Shown piece after piece: positions 1 to 5,065 of a DNA stretch of 5,176 nucleotides; position 1 is the first letter of the stretch, and each line of letters opens with the position of its first letter. The notes beneath the pieces were generated by a model. The model had not been told where the DNA came from, searched no databases, and saw nothing but the letters and a program-made list of their open reading frames with translations. This stretch comes from Methanomicrobiaceae archaeon (lineage in GTDB: Archaea > Halobacteriota > Methanomicrobia > Methanomicrobiales > Methanomicrobiaceae): the NCBI GenBank assembly GCA_030628325.1, contig DAOVRB010000107.1, positions 1 through 5,176 of the forward strand, in the 5' to 3' direction. The position numbers were made by a program, and so were the translations under genes.

Positions 1-30
1 CAGATGTCATTTTTTAGAACATACATGTCA

Positions 31-39
31 GTTTTAAAA
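31..39 (+). promoter_or_regulatory. Candidate archaeal TATA-like box upstream of the small-protein gene
   Basis: The AT-rich stretch GTTTTAAAA lies about 45 bases before the ATG at 82. Archaeal transcription usually starts about 25 bases downstream of such a box, here near 60, leaving a leader of roughly 20 bases that carries the ribosome binding site. The box sits in a short dyad, TGTC (26-29) with GACA (40-43), and the hexamer ATGTCA occurs at 4-9 and again at 25-30, which could be a regulator site. Only 30 bases of upstream sequence are visible, so this call is weak. Confidence 0.3.
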
Positions 40-65
40 GACAGCCATTTGCAGGACAATTGTTT

Positions 66-73
66 AAAGGAGG
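66..73 (+). promoter_or_regulatory. Strong Shine-Dalgarno site that fixes the start at 82
   Basis: AAAGGAGG lies 8 bases before the ATG at 82 and is complementary to the 3' end of 16S rRNA. It decides between that ATG and the in-frame ATGs at 4 and 25, neither of which has a comparable site. It also places the preceding in-frame codons in the untranslated leader. Confidence 0.8.
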
Positions 74-81
74 ATCATATT

Positions 82-309
82 ATGGAAAACTCTGAAGAAT
101 CTGAAATTATTGCCCCGGAAGAGTTTGAATTCTTCAACGAACTTGTAAGGGAATACTGCGGAAAGGATCTGCCTGAGATTTCTGAAAAATCTGCATACAG
201 AATACAGACCTCACAAATCTGGGAAGAGAAGAATATGAAACCCCCGGAAATATTCAGAATAATAATCGAACTCCTGCACCTCGCAGCATCAAAAGATAAT
301 TCTCTATGA
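82..309 (+). CDS. Small acidic hypothetical protein (75 aa), coupled to the RND exporter
   Basis: I do not recognise this family. The ATG at 82 is chosen because AAAGGAGG precedes it by 8 bases; the longer in-frame version from base 4 would add 26 residues of untypical composition through the likely promoter. The 75-aa product has no signal peptide or membrane segment. Its N-terminus is strongly acidic (many Glu in residues 2-16) and its C-terminus looks like an amphipathic helix (about residues 52-70), so a small cytosolic helical protein is likely. The stop overlaps the start of the exporter gene in an ATGA arrangement (306-309), so the two are probably cotranscribed and translationally coupled. 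By position it could be an accessory or regulator of the exporter, but that is inference from adjacency. It has neither a recognisable helix-turn-helix nor metal-binding cysteine pairs (one Cys only). Confidence 0.75.
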   Translation: MENSEESEIIAPEEFEFFNELVREYCGKDLPEISEKSAYRIQTSQIWEEKNMKPPEIFRIIIELLHLAASKDNSL

Positions 310-2603
310 CTGCAGTAATGGACAGGGTTGGAAGATCAGTTATTTCCCACCCGTTTGCAATCGCCGGGGTAATCATCACAATTCTGCTCATATCACTTTA
401 TGGCGCCACATTTATTCAGATGGAAGGCGGAACCGATACCTTTATTGATATGGATTCACCCTCCGGCATTCTCCTTGACAAATACAACGAAGAATTCGGG
501 ACAAATACAATCATTCTGATAATAGAAGCAGATGACACACAAACACCCTCTGTTTTAAATTACATTGAGAAACTGGCAGACGATATCTCAAATGAACCCT
601 ATATTTCCGGCGTTCGTTCTGCAGCAGATACAATTAAATCATACTCGGGCGGGCAGATACCGCAGAATCGTGCAGAAACTGATGAAATAATCAAAAGCCT
701 GCCGGATGGGATCAAAAACCGTTTTTTCAAATCAAAGATGATGAGCCTCATATTCGTCACAACAGAAGATTACAGTGACACCAGTGTCAGAGATCATATC
801 CTCCAAAACCTTGACAATATAATTCTTTTTTCAGGCACCCCTCCGGGTGTAACAGTTTCTGTTTCAGGAGACCCCGCCTATGACAAAGAGCTGGGGGAAA
901 CGATGGGAAAGGAGATGGGCACTCTGGTGGCCATCACAATGGTTCTCATGATTGCGACCTTAGGAATTCTCTTTAGCTATGTAAGGTACAGATTTCTGCC
1001 GATTCTGATAGTATTCGGCGGAATTCTTATAACATTTGGAATTATGGGCATGTTCAGCTTTAAAATCAGCATGCCGGTAATAGGTGCATTTCCGGTAATA
1101 ATCGGACTTGGAATTGACTATGGAGTACAGTTTCAGTCAAGATTAAATGAGGAGATTCAGGATAAAAATCTAAAAGAAGCCATATTGTCAATGCTGAGAC
1201 ACTCAGGACCTGTTCATTTCATCGCAATGTGCACAACGGCCCTTGGTTTTGTGGCACTCCTCTCTGCCCCGATTCCGATGATAAAGGACTTCGGAACAGC
1301 ATGCCTGATAGGAGTTGTATCATGCTTTTTCCTGGCACTACTGGCAGTACCGGTATTTTTCAGGATTATGGGATATAAAAAGTCCAGAAGCAATATCTCC
1401 GGTCTCTCTGCAGATAACAACAAAAACACCGGATTCATTGATCATTACAACAATTTCCTTGGAAAAACAGCAGTTATTATCGCCAAAAATCCGGTTAAGG
1501 TAATCCTGATATTTGGACTAATCGCCATTGGAGGCTTTCAGTTTGACAGCTCAATACCAATCAATGTAGACAGGACAACCTATGTCCCGGAAGATATGCC
1601 TGCAAAGGTAAACCTTGAAAAAGTATCCTCAACAATAGGCGCGACCTCAACTACTCCTGTAATCATCATGGGAAGTGATCTTACAGACCCAGAGATAATA
1701 CAATGGATATACGAATTCGGGGAGTATGAAACAGAAAAACATGACACCATAAATTCGCATGAAAGTATAGCTACAATTATCAGCCGGTACAATAACCAGA
1801 AACTTCCTCAGACAAAAGAAGAAACGACCAGGATATTATCAGAAATACCTGAGGATACACGCAATAAATATCTCTCAGGAGGTATTACGGCAACAATAGA
1901 GTTTGAAACTCTGAACATGGACATGGCAGAGCTAAACAGTCTCATAGGGCAGATAAGAAAGGATATCACCTGGTTTAACCCTCCCCCGGGAATAACTGCC
2001 GAGCCTACCGGAAATTCGATGGTATTCGGTGATCTCTATAACAAGATCAGCTCATCCAAAACAGAGATGACAATAATAGGAATAATTCTTATCATCGCAT
2101 TCCTTATACTCGTTTACAGGAGATTTGAGTCCCTCACACCCGTAATTCCGGTGCTGATGATCATAGGATGGAATGACCTGATAATGTACACACTCAACAT
2201 CGCCTATACGCCGCTTACGGCATGCCTCGGGGCAATGACAATCGGTCTTGCAATGGATTATACAATACTTATCATGGAGAGGTGCAGGGAAGAACTTGAA
2301 AAAGGTGCAGAGTTGTATGAAGCGATAGGTACAGGCGTTACAAAGATAGGATCTGCCATCACCATATCCGGGCTTACCACATTATTCGGATTCTCATCAA
2401 TGCTCTTCTCATCATTCAATATAGTCTCAGCCTTTGGCCAGACTACGGTAATCACGATATTCTTCTCTCTGGTAGGGGGAATAGTGGTCATGCCGGCAAT
2501 AGTCGCACTTACATTCAAAAACAGAATTTTTAACGCCGGCAGTCGGACTGAATCTGAAAGAAAGGAAAAAACCGGGAGTGAAAACCCTGTTTCAGGTCCC
2601 TGA
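306..2603 (+). CDS. RND-superfamily exporter, HAE3/MMPL type
   Basis: This 765-aa protein has the full RND plan of two similar halves, each with one helix, a large extracytoplasmic loop and five more helices. Half 1: helix about 14-36, loop about 37-203, helices about 204-225, 229-251, 255-276, 303-324 and 328-355. Half 2: helix about 396-412, loop about 413-586, helices about 587-604, 610-632, 635-657, 681-705 and 710-737. Helix 4 carries GLGIDYG (Asp271) and helix 10 carries GLAMDYT (Asp651), the acidic sites expected for proton-coupled transport. Length and motifs match the largely archaeal HAE3 (hydrophobe/amphiphile efflux) family; bacterial relatives include hopanoid and MmpL lipid exporters. 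The substrate is unknown, and a lipid or hydrophobic compound is inference. The start at 306 overlaps the upstream stop (ATGA) and lacks its own Shine-Dalgarno; an in-frame ATG at 318 is an alternative. The hydrophilic tail after residue 740 is not family-typical, and its last codons overlap an antisense transposase remnant. Confidence 0.93.
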   Translation: MTAVMDRVGRSVISHPFAIAGVIITILLISLYGATFIQMEGGTDTFIDMDSPSGILLDKYNEEFGTNTIILIIEADDTQTPSVLNYIEKLADDISNEPYISGVRSAADTIKSYSGGQIPQNRAETDEIIKSLPDGIKNRFFKSKMMSLIFVTTEDYSDTSVRDHILQNLDNIILFSGTPPGVTVSVSGDPAYDKELGETMGKEMGTLVAITMVLMIATLGILFSYVRYRFLPILIVFGGILITFGIMGMFSFKISMPVIGAFPVIIGLGIDYGVQFQSRLNEEIQDKNLKEAILSMLRHSGPVHFIAMCTTALGFVALLSAPIPMIKDFGTACLIGVVSCFFLALLAVPVFFRIMGYKKSRSNISGLSADNNKNTGFIDHYNNFLGKTAVIIAKNPVKVILIFGLIAIGGFQFDSSIPINVDRTTYVPEDMPAKVNLEKVSSTIGATSTTPVIIMGSDLTDPEIIQWIYEFGEYETEKHDTINSHESIATIISRYNNQKLPQTKEETTRILSEIPEDTRNKYLSGGITATIEFETLNMDMAELNSLIGQIRKDITWFNPPPGITAEPTGNSMVFGDLYNKISSSKTEMTIIGIILIIAFLILVYRRFESLTPVIPVLMIIGWNDLIMYTLNIAYTPLTACLGAMTIGLAMDYTILIMERCREELEKGAELYEAIGTGVTKIGSAITISGLTTLFGFSSMLFSSFNIVSAFGQTTVITIFFSLVGGIVVMPAIVALTFKNRIFNAGSRTESERKEKTGSENPVSGP

Positions 2604-2871
2604 AAGTCTTCTCTGCGAAATTTTTCTCCATACATTCTTTTACGACTTCTCCTGCAGACAAATTGCGATCTCTGGCATAAAGAACAGATTTTTCTCTTCC
2701 AGAGTAGGATTTATCAATATTCCTCTGGTTATAACCCCGGCTTAAACCAATATTGCCTTTTTCTTCTTTAATCTCAATATTGAAACAGTCTGCCTGTTTT
2801 CCAGGAATCTCTCTGACTGAACTTTCAATTTCTTCTCCTGAATACCGGCTGCATTTTTCCCGGAAAGAAAG
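2587..2871 (-). pseudogene. Decayed C-terminal fragment of an IS4-superfamily (IS1634-like) transposase
   Basis: The minus strand has a 95-codon stretch without stops, in one frame, from 2871 down to 2587. It has no usable start; its only Met is near the end. Reading 5' to 3' on the minus strand, the segment NIDKSYSGREKSVLYARDRN is followed by LSAGEVVKECMEKNFAEKTF and RDLK. This resembles the end of the DDE domain in IS1634-type transposases, where Y-x2-R-x3-E-x6-K holds the catalytic Glu. Here the pattern reads C-x2-K-x3-E-x6-K: Glu and the final Lys (codon 2590-2592) are kept, Arg is conservatively Lys, and Tyr is Cys (TGT, one base from TAT). A TGA lies just upstream in frame (2872-2874). 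The D-D part and the terminal repeats are missing, so it is inactive. Homology seems to stop inside the exporter's 3' end, marking a junction near 2585-2600. Family assignment is from motif reading only. Confidence 0.62.
2590..2625 (+). terminator. Possible terminator: short hairpin over the exporter stop, then a T run
   Basis: TTTCAG (2590-2595) and CTGAAA (2600-2605) can form a 6-bp stem with a GTCC loop spanning the TGA stop. A T5 run follows at 2621-2625 and a longer T-rich tract lies at 2758-2769. Archaeal termination relies mainly on oligo-T in the non-template strand, so either tract could end the exporter transcript. The distance between stem and T run, and the transposase origin of this sequence, make the call weak. 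Confidence 0.25.
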
Positions 2872-2879
2872 TCAGAGAG
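2809..2879. repeat. Imperfect inverted repeat inside the decayed insertion region
   Basis: CTCTCTGACT (2809-2818) is perfectly complementary in reverse to AGTCAGAGAG (2870-2879). A second stem, CTTTC (2822-2826) with GAAAG (2863-2867), continues inward after a small internal loop, leaving about 36 bases at the tip. It overlaps the upstream part of the transposase remnant and the in-frame stop there. It could be a rearrangement scar or a chance structure. No target-site duplication is visible beside it. Confidence 0.45.
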
Positions 2880-2992
2880 TTTGATTTTTCAGATGACCGC
2901 CTTTCTGTCATTCTCTAAAAACTCTCTGGTGGATAAATCTACAGCCACATTTGCAGGAATCTCAGTGGGATCAAATATTAGCGAAACGTGAG
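2875..2992. other. Gene-free stretch, probably decayed coding sequence
   Basis: No intact gene is supported here. On the minus strand a short frame contains IPANVAVDLSTREFLEND and ends at a TGA close to the start of the transposase remnant but in another frame, which would fit an older coding region broken by a frameshift. On the plus strand there is only a 32-codon frame from the ATG at 2893 with no ribosome binding site. I do not recognise either translation. The right-hand end merges into the promoter of the gene at 3027. Confidence 0.35.
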
Positions 2993-3007
2993 TATAATAA
3001 TATTATA
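2981..3007 (+). promoter_or_regulatory. TATA-box promoter for the YdjM-like gene, predicting a leaderless mRNA
   Basis: TATAATAA (2993-3000) is preceded by purine-rich GCGAAACG (2981-2988), where a TFB recognition element would lie. The box is centred about 31 bases before the ATG at 3027, so transcription should begin within a few bases of that ATG; no Shine-Dalgarno precedes it, consistent with a leaderless message. TATAATA-A-TATTATA (2993-3007) is also a perfect dyad around the box, which could let a dimeric regulator compete with TBP. Confidence 0.55.
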
Positions 3008-3026
3008 GGTTATAGTAATATCATAC

Positions 3027-3800
3027 ATGCTCTTCTTCTGCCATCTCCTGACCGGATTTGTCATTGGCCTTGTACTTTTTGGGCTGTTTAAGGACAGAAG
3101 GGTGATAGTTTTCTGTAGTATCGGCAGTATCCTTCCCGATCTGATCGACAAACCACTTGGACATATTATTCTCGCTGGTTCTCTCAATGACGGGAGGATC
3201 TTCGCACACAGCCTTATTGGGCTGATGACAATCTGTGTTCTTGGAATAATTCTCTGGAAGCAGAAGGGTTCACCCGTTCTCCTTTATCTCGTGCCGGGAA
3301 TAATTTCTCATGTACTTCTTGATGCGATGTGGAATATCCCGATAAACTGGTTCTACCCTGCTCTCGGGCCGTTTGTGCAGAGGTATTCCCCGGACTACTT
3401 CTGTAATATGTTTTTTGTTGAGATCAATTCATTTTCTGAGTGGTTCTTCTTTATTATCCTGTCAGTCTGTCTCTTTTCTGAGTTCACATTCAACGGGCGG
3501 TCCGGCTGTATCTCTGATTCCGGATACGACTCAGAGAACAGCCGCTGGTATCGGTTTTTTCTTCTCTGTACATCATTTTTACTGCTGATATTTGGCGGTT
3601 TTGTAATGTTTTCTGTCTTTCAGGCTCAGGTACCTGTCTGGACTGTGTATCAGAACGGCTCTTCATTCACGATACTTGGGGTCACATCTCTTGCCTGTGG
3701 TACAGGTCTCTTTTACAGGTGGCGGGTTATGGATAGGAAAGGAGAGAAATCAGGGAGAGAGGGTGTGGAAAATAAGGGAGAATGGGGTGGAATGAAGTAG
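3027..3800 (+). CDS. YdjM/DUF457-family membrane protein, metal-dependent hydrolase-like
   Basis: This 257-aa polytopic protein carries the polar signature of the YdjM (DUF457) family: His6 in the first helix, LPDLIDK with Asp38 and Asp41, a His at 61 in RIFAHSLIG, and SHVLLD with His95 and Asp99. In the family these His/Asp residues are thought to bind metal at the membrane; E. coli YdjM is a LexA-controlled inner-membrane protein. The exact reaction is unknown. Hydrophobic segments lie at about 5-21, 28-40, 60-77, 83-99, 129-151, 175-198 and 212-231. The start at 3027 follows a TATA box at leaderless distance and has no Shine-Dalgarno. The gene appears monocistronic, with a decayed transposase upstream and a separate promoter downstream. 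Its last ~25 codons encode a hydrophilic Lys/Gly/Glu tail within a purine-rich repeat and are probably not part of the conserved domain. Confidence 0.8.
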   Translation: MLFFCHLLTGFVIGLVLFGLFKDRRVIVFCSIGSILPDLIDKPLGHIILAGSLNDGRIFAHSLIGLMTICVLGIILWKQKGSPVLLYLVPGIISHVLLDAMWNIPINWFYPALGPFVQRYSPDYFCNMFFVEINSFSEWFFFIILSVCLFSEFTFNGRSGCISDSGYDSENSRWYRFFLLCTSFLLLIFGGFVMFSVFQAQVPVWTVYQNGSSFTILGVTSLACGTGLFYRWRVMDRKGEKSGREGVENKGEWGGMK

Positions 3801-3830
3801 AATGGTGGGAATTGGGTGGTATCTGGGGGG
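3753..3830 (+). repeat. Purine-rich, G-run tract with degenerate 10-base units across the 3' end of the gene
   Basis: G runs lie at 3753-3755, 3761-3763, 3776-3778 and 3784-3787, separated by 5, 12 and 5 bases, and further runs occur at 3807-3809, 3814-3816 and 3825-3830. The first four could fold as a G-quadruplex with one long loop. From 3780 the sequence falls into similar 10-base units (GAATGGGGTG, GAATGAAGTA, GAATGGTGGG, AATTGGGTGG), and the second contains most of the TAG stop. Composition differs sharply from the gene body, suggesting slippage-driven extension of the 3' end. Any role in transcription is speculative. Confidence 0.5.
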
Positions 3831-3892
3831 ATAAGAGCAGTTCTGCCGAATAATAAGTACAATAAAATACAGAAAACGAGATGGAGACACAG

Positions 3893-3900
3893 TTATTATA
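3893..3900 (+). promoter_or_regulatory. TATA box for the ytfJ-like operon
   Basis: TTATTATA is centred about 44 bases before the ATG at 3940. Start of transcription is expected near 3920-3925, giving a leader of about 15-20 bases that holds the GAGGT ribosome binding site. It lies in the 139-base gap after the YdjM-like gene and no other box in the gap is better placed. Assignment is by spacing and composition only. Confidence 0.45.
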
Positions 3901-3915
3901 TTCTATGAGTATCAA

Positions 3916-3935
3916 TATACCCCATTTGAGGTATA
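3916..3935 (+). promoter_or_regulatory. Dyad across the predicted transcription start and the GAGGT ribosome binding site
   Basis: TATACC (3916-3921) and GGTATA (3930-3935) form a perfect 6-bp inverted repeat with an 8-base spacer. The right arm includes the end of the Shine-Dalgarno GAGGT (3928-3932), which is 7 bases before the ATG at 3940. Because transcription is predicted to start inside the dyad, it fits a DNA operator better than an RNA hairpin; a start further upstream would instead let the hairpin cover the ribosome site. Confidence 0.4.
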
Positions 3936-3939
3936 ATAT

Positions 3940-4368
3940 ATGGCAGGCGATGAAATGTTAAAAATAGCTCTTGATGAACTTGACAATCTCATCTCGGCGA
4001 ACACAATTATGGGTGACGCGATCGATGCAGGAGATAAAACCATTATCCCTGTTGCCAGTTTCGGCTTTGGTTTCGGTGCCGGTGAGGGTGGAGATAAGGA
4101 TAATGTGGGCGGTGCAGGGACAGGTGCCGGCGGTGGTGTGAGCCCTGTTGCAATTATTGTCATCCACAAGGACGTAAGAGGTCCGGAAGGCGTGCAGGTA
4201 CTATCGCTTAAGAAAGCAAGTGGCATATCTGAGATTATCACTACTGTTGGTGACAGGGTTCTCCCGCAGATAATTGGTGCCGTGAAATCCTATGGCAGTG
4301 AAAAGAAGGAAGAATCAGAAAAAGAGGCAGAGGATATCGGAGCTGAAATTCCGATAACTGAAGAGTAG
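3940..4368 (+). CDS. YtfJ/GerW-family protein
   Basis: This 142-aa soluble protein matches the spore protein YtfJ (GerW) family. Residues 1-20 form an amphipathic helix, TIMGDAIDAGDKTIIPVAS (22-40) fits the family's G-x-P-I…IPV-s start, FGFGFGAGEG (41-50) and GGAGTGAGGGVSPVAI (57-72) are the glycine-rich hallmark, and a beta-rich end with VQVLSL (85-90) follows. After about 118 there is a charged Glu/Lys tail. There is no signal peptide. In Bacillus the homologue is needed for germination through SleB, but homologues also occur in non-spore-formers and archaea, where the role is unknown. The start is supported by GAGGT (3928-3932). It leads a probable operon with the DUF2953 gene 27 bases downstream, the same partnership as Bacillus ytfJ-ytfI, so I infer that the two products act together at the inner face of the membrane. 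Family assignment is firm; function is not. Confidence 0.88.
   Translation: MAGDEMLKIALDELDNLISANTIMGDAIDAGDKTIIPVASFGFGFGAGEGGDKDNVGGAGTGAGGGVSPVAIIVIHKDVRGPEGVQVLSLKKASGISEIITTVGDRVLPQIIGAVKSYGSEKKEESEKEAEDIGAEIPITEE
4335..4356 (+). repeat. Inverted repeat at the 3' end of the ytfJ-like gene
   Basis: TATCGG (4335-4340) and CCGATA (4351-4356) are perfect inverted copies around a 10-base loop, and A4341-T4350 adds one more pair. It lies in the codons for the acidic tail, 10 bases before the stop. Without a following T run it is not a convincing terminator. It could modulate read-through into the DUF2953 gene or protect the 3' end of an upstream transcript. Confidence 0.35.
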
Positions 4369-4378
4369 AGATACAATA

Positions 4379-4390
4379 TATTCCGGAATA
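4379..4390. promoter_or_regulatory. Perfect 12-bp palindrome before the DUF2953 gene
   Basis: TATTCCGGAATA is its own reverse complement. It sits in the 27-base gap between the ytfJ-like stop (4368) and the ATG at 4396. A perfect uninterrupted palindrome is typical of a dimeric DNA-binding protein site and too tight to be a useful RNA hairpin. It lies close to the AT-rich stretch CAATATATT (4374-4382), which could act as an internal TATA element. No protein is known from this sequence to bind it. Confidence 0.4.
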
Positions 4391-4395
4391 CTATA

Positions 4396-5061
4396 ATGGT
4401 AATCCTCATCGTACTGGTCTGCGTCGTGCTTGTAATAGTCCTTGCTGTCTCATTTGTACCTGTAAGGTTTACAGGCAGTATCCTGATGCAGGGCATTACA
4501 AAGCCAGAGGGAGAGGCAGATATACGCTGGGGTATCATCTCTTTTCACCATACCGGCGAAGAAGGAGAAATCCGTCTTATTAATCGCCGTATTTTTACAG
4601 TTAAACCCGGAGCCGGAGATGATGAGGACGTAAAAGAAACAGTTGGTGAAAAAGAGGAAGAATCTCCTCAGGCAAAAGAAGATTCAGAACAGGAGAGCCA
4701 AAAACTGACTGTAAAGAAAGGAAAACAGATTCTTCAGATCTGGCCGGTCATATGGCCGGAGATAAAAGCAGTCCTCCGAACTATTACATTTGACAGATTC
4801 ACATGCAGGCTCCGTCTCGGGTTTGATGACGCTGCTCTCACAGGTGAGGCATACGGTTATTTTCAGGCATTAAAAGGTATCTTAACCCCCGAAGAGAGGG
4901 TGCAGATGTATATGGAACCTGTCTTTCACGATGAAGCCTTCAGGCTCCGGGCTGCTTTGGAATTTTCCATCCGTCACCCGGTTCTCCTTCTTCCGCCTGT
5001 AATCAGGCTTGTTATGAACAGGGAAATCCGGGCTCTGATAAAGGAAGGGAAGGGGGGATAA
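4396..5061 (+). CDS. DUF2953 domain protein, single-pass membrane anchored (YtfI-like)
   Basis: This 221-aa protein begins with a strongly hydrophobic helix (about 2-21) followed by SFVPVRFTG, the typical opening of DUF2953 proteins. A beta-like segment follows (about 24-70), then a highly charged Glu/Lys-rich linker (about 72-108) and the conserved core. The core contains FDRFTCRLRLGFDDAALTG (132-150), where the G-x-DDAA-x-TG pattern is the family hallmark, then EAYGYFQALKGIL and a C-terminal segment ending in a basic, partly hydrophobic helix (about 195-216). Function is unknown; Bacillus YtfI belongs to this family and is encoded beside ytfJ, as here. The ATG at 4396 is preferred because it keeps the whole anchor helix; no Shine-Dalgarno precedes it, and a GTG at 4426 would shorten the helix. 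It is probably translated from the ytfJ-like transcript. A complex with that protein at the cytoplasmic membrane is inference. Confidence 0.85.
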   Translation: MVILIVLVCVVLVIVLAVSFVPVRFTGSILMQGITKPEGEADIRWGIISFHHTGEEGEIRLINRRIFTVKPGAGDDEDVKETVGEKEEESPQAKEDSEQESQKLTVKKGKQILQIWPVIWPEIKAVLRTITFDRFTCRLRLGFDDAALTGEAYGYFQALKGILTPEERVQMYMEPVFHDEAFRLRAALEFSIRHPVLLLPPVIRLVMNREIRALIKEGKGG

Positions 5062-5065
5062 AGGT

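Noticed and set aside
4..81. Longer version of the first gene starting at base 4 or 25
   Set aside because: The AAAGGAGG site is correctly spaced only for the ATG at 82, and the extra codons run through the promoter-like AT-rich stretch.
2258..2635. 125-codon minus-strand frame over the exporter 3' end
   Set aside because: It is in a different frame from the transposase relic, lies mostly antisense to conserved exporter helices, and has no recognisable protein features.
2893..2991. 32-codon plus-strand frame in the gap
   Set aside because: No ribosome binding site, very short, runs into the promoter of the gene at 3027, and lies in a region that looks decayed.
2604..3026. CRISPR array, tRNA or structured RNA in the gap
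   Set aside because: No regularly spaced repeats, no cloverleaf or T-loop consensus, and no recognisable riboswitch core; the antisense reading frame explains most of it.
3837..3846. GCAG-TT-CTGC as a terminator after the YdjM-like gene
   Set aside because: The 4-bp arms with a 2-base loop cannot form a stable hairpin and no T run follows.
3912..4241. Proline-rich minus-strand frame opposite the ytfJ-like gene
   Set aside because: The prolines are just the complement of the glycine-rich codons of the YtfJ domain; there is no start signal or family match.
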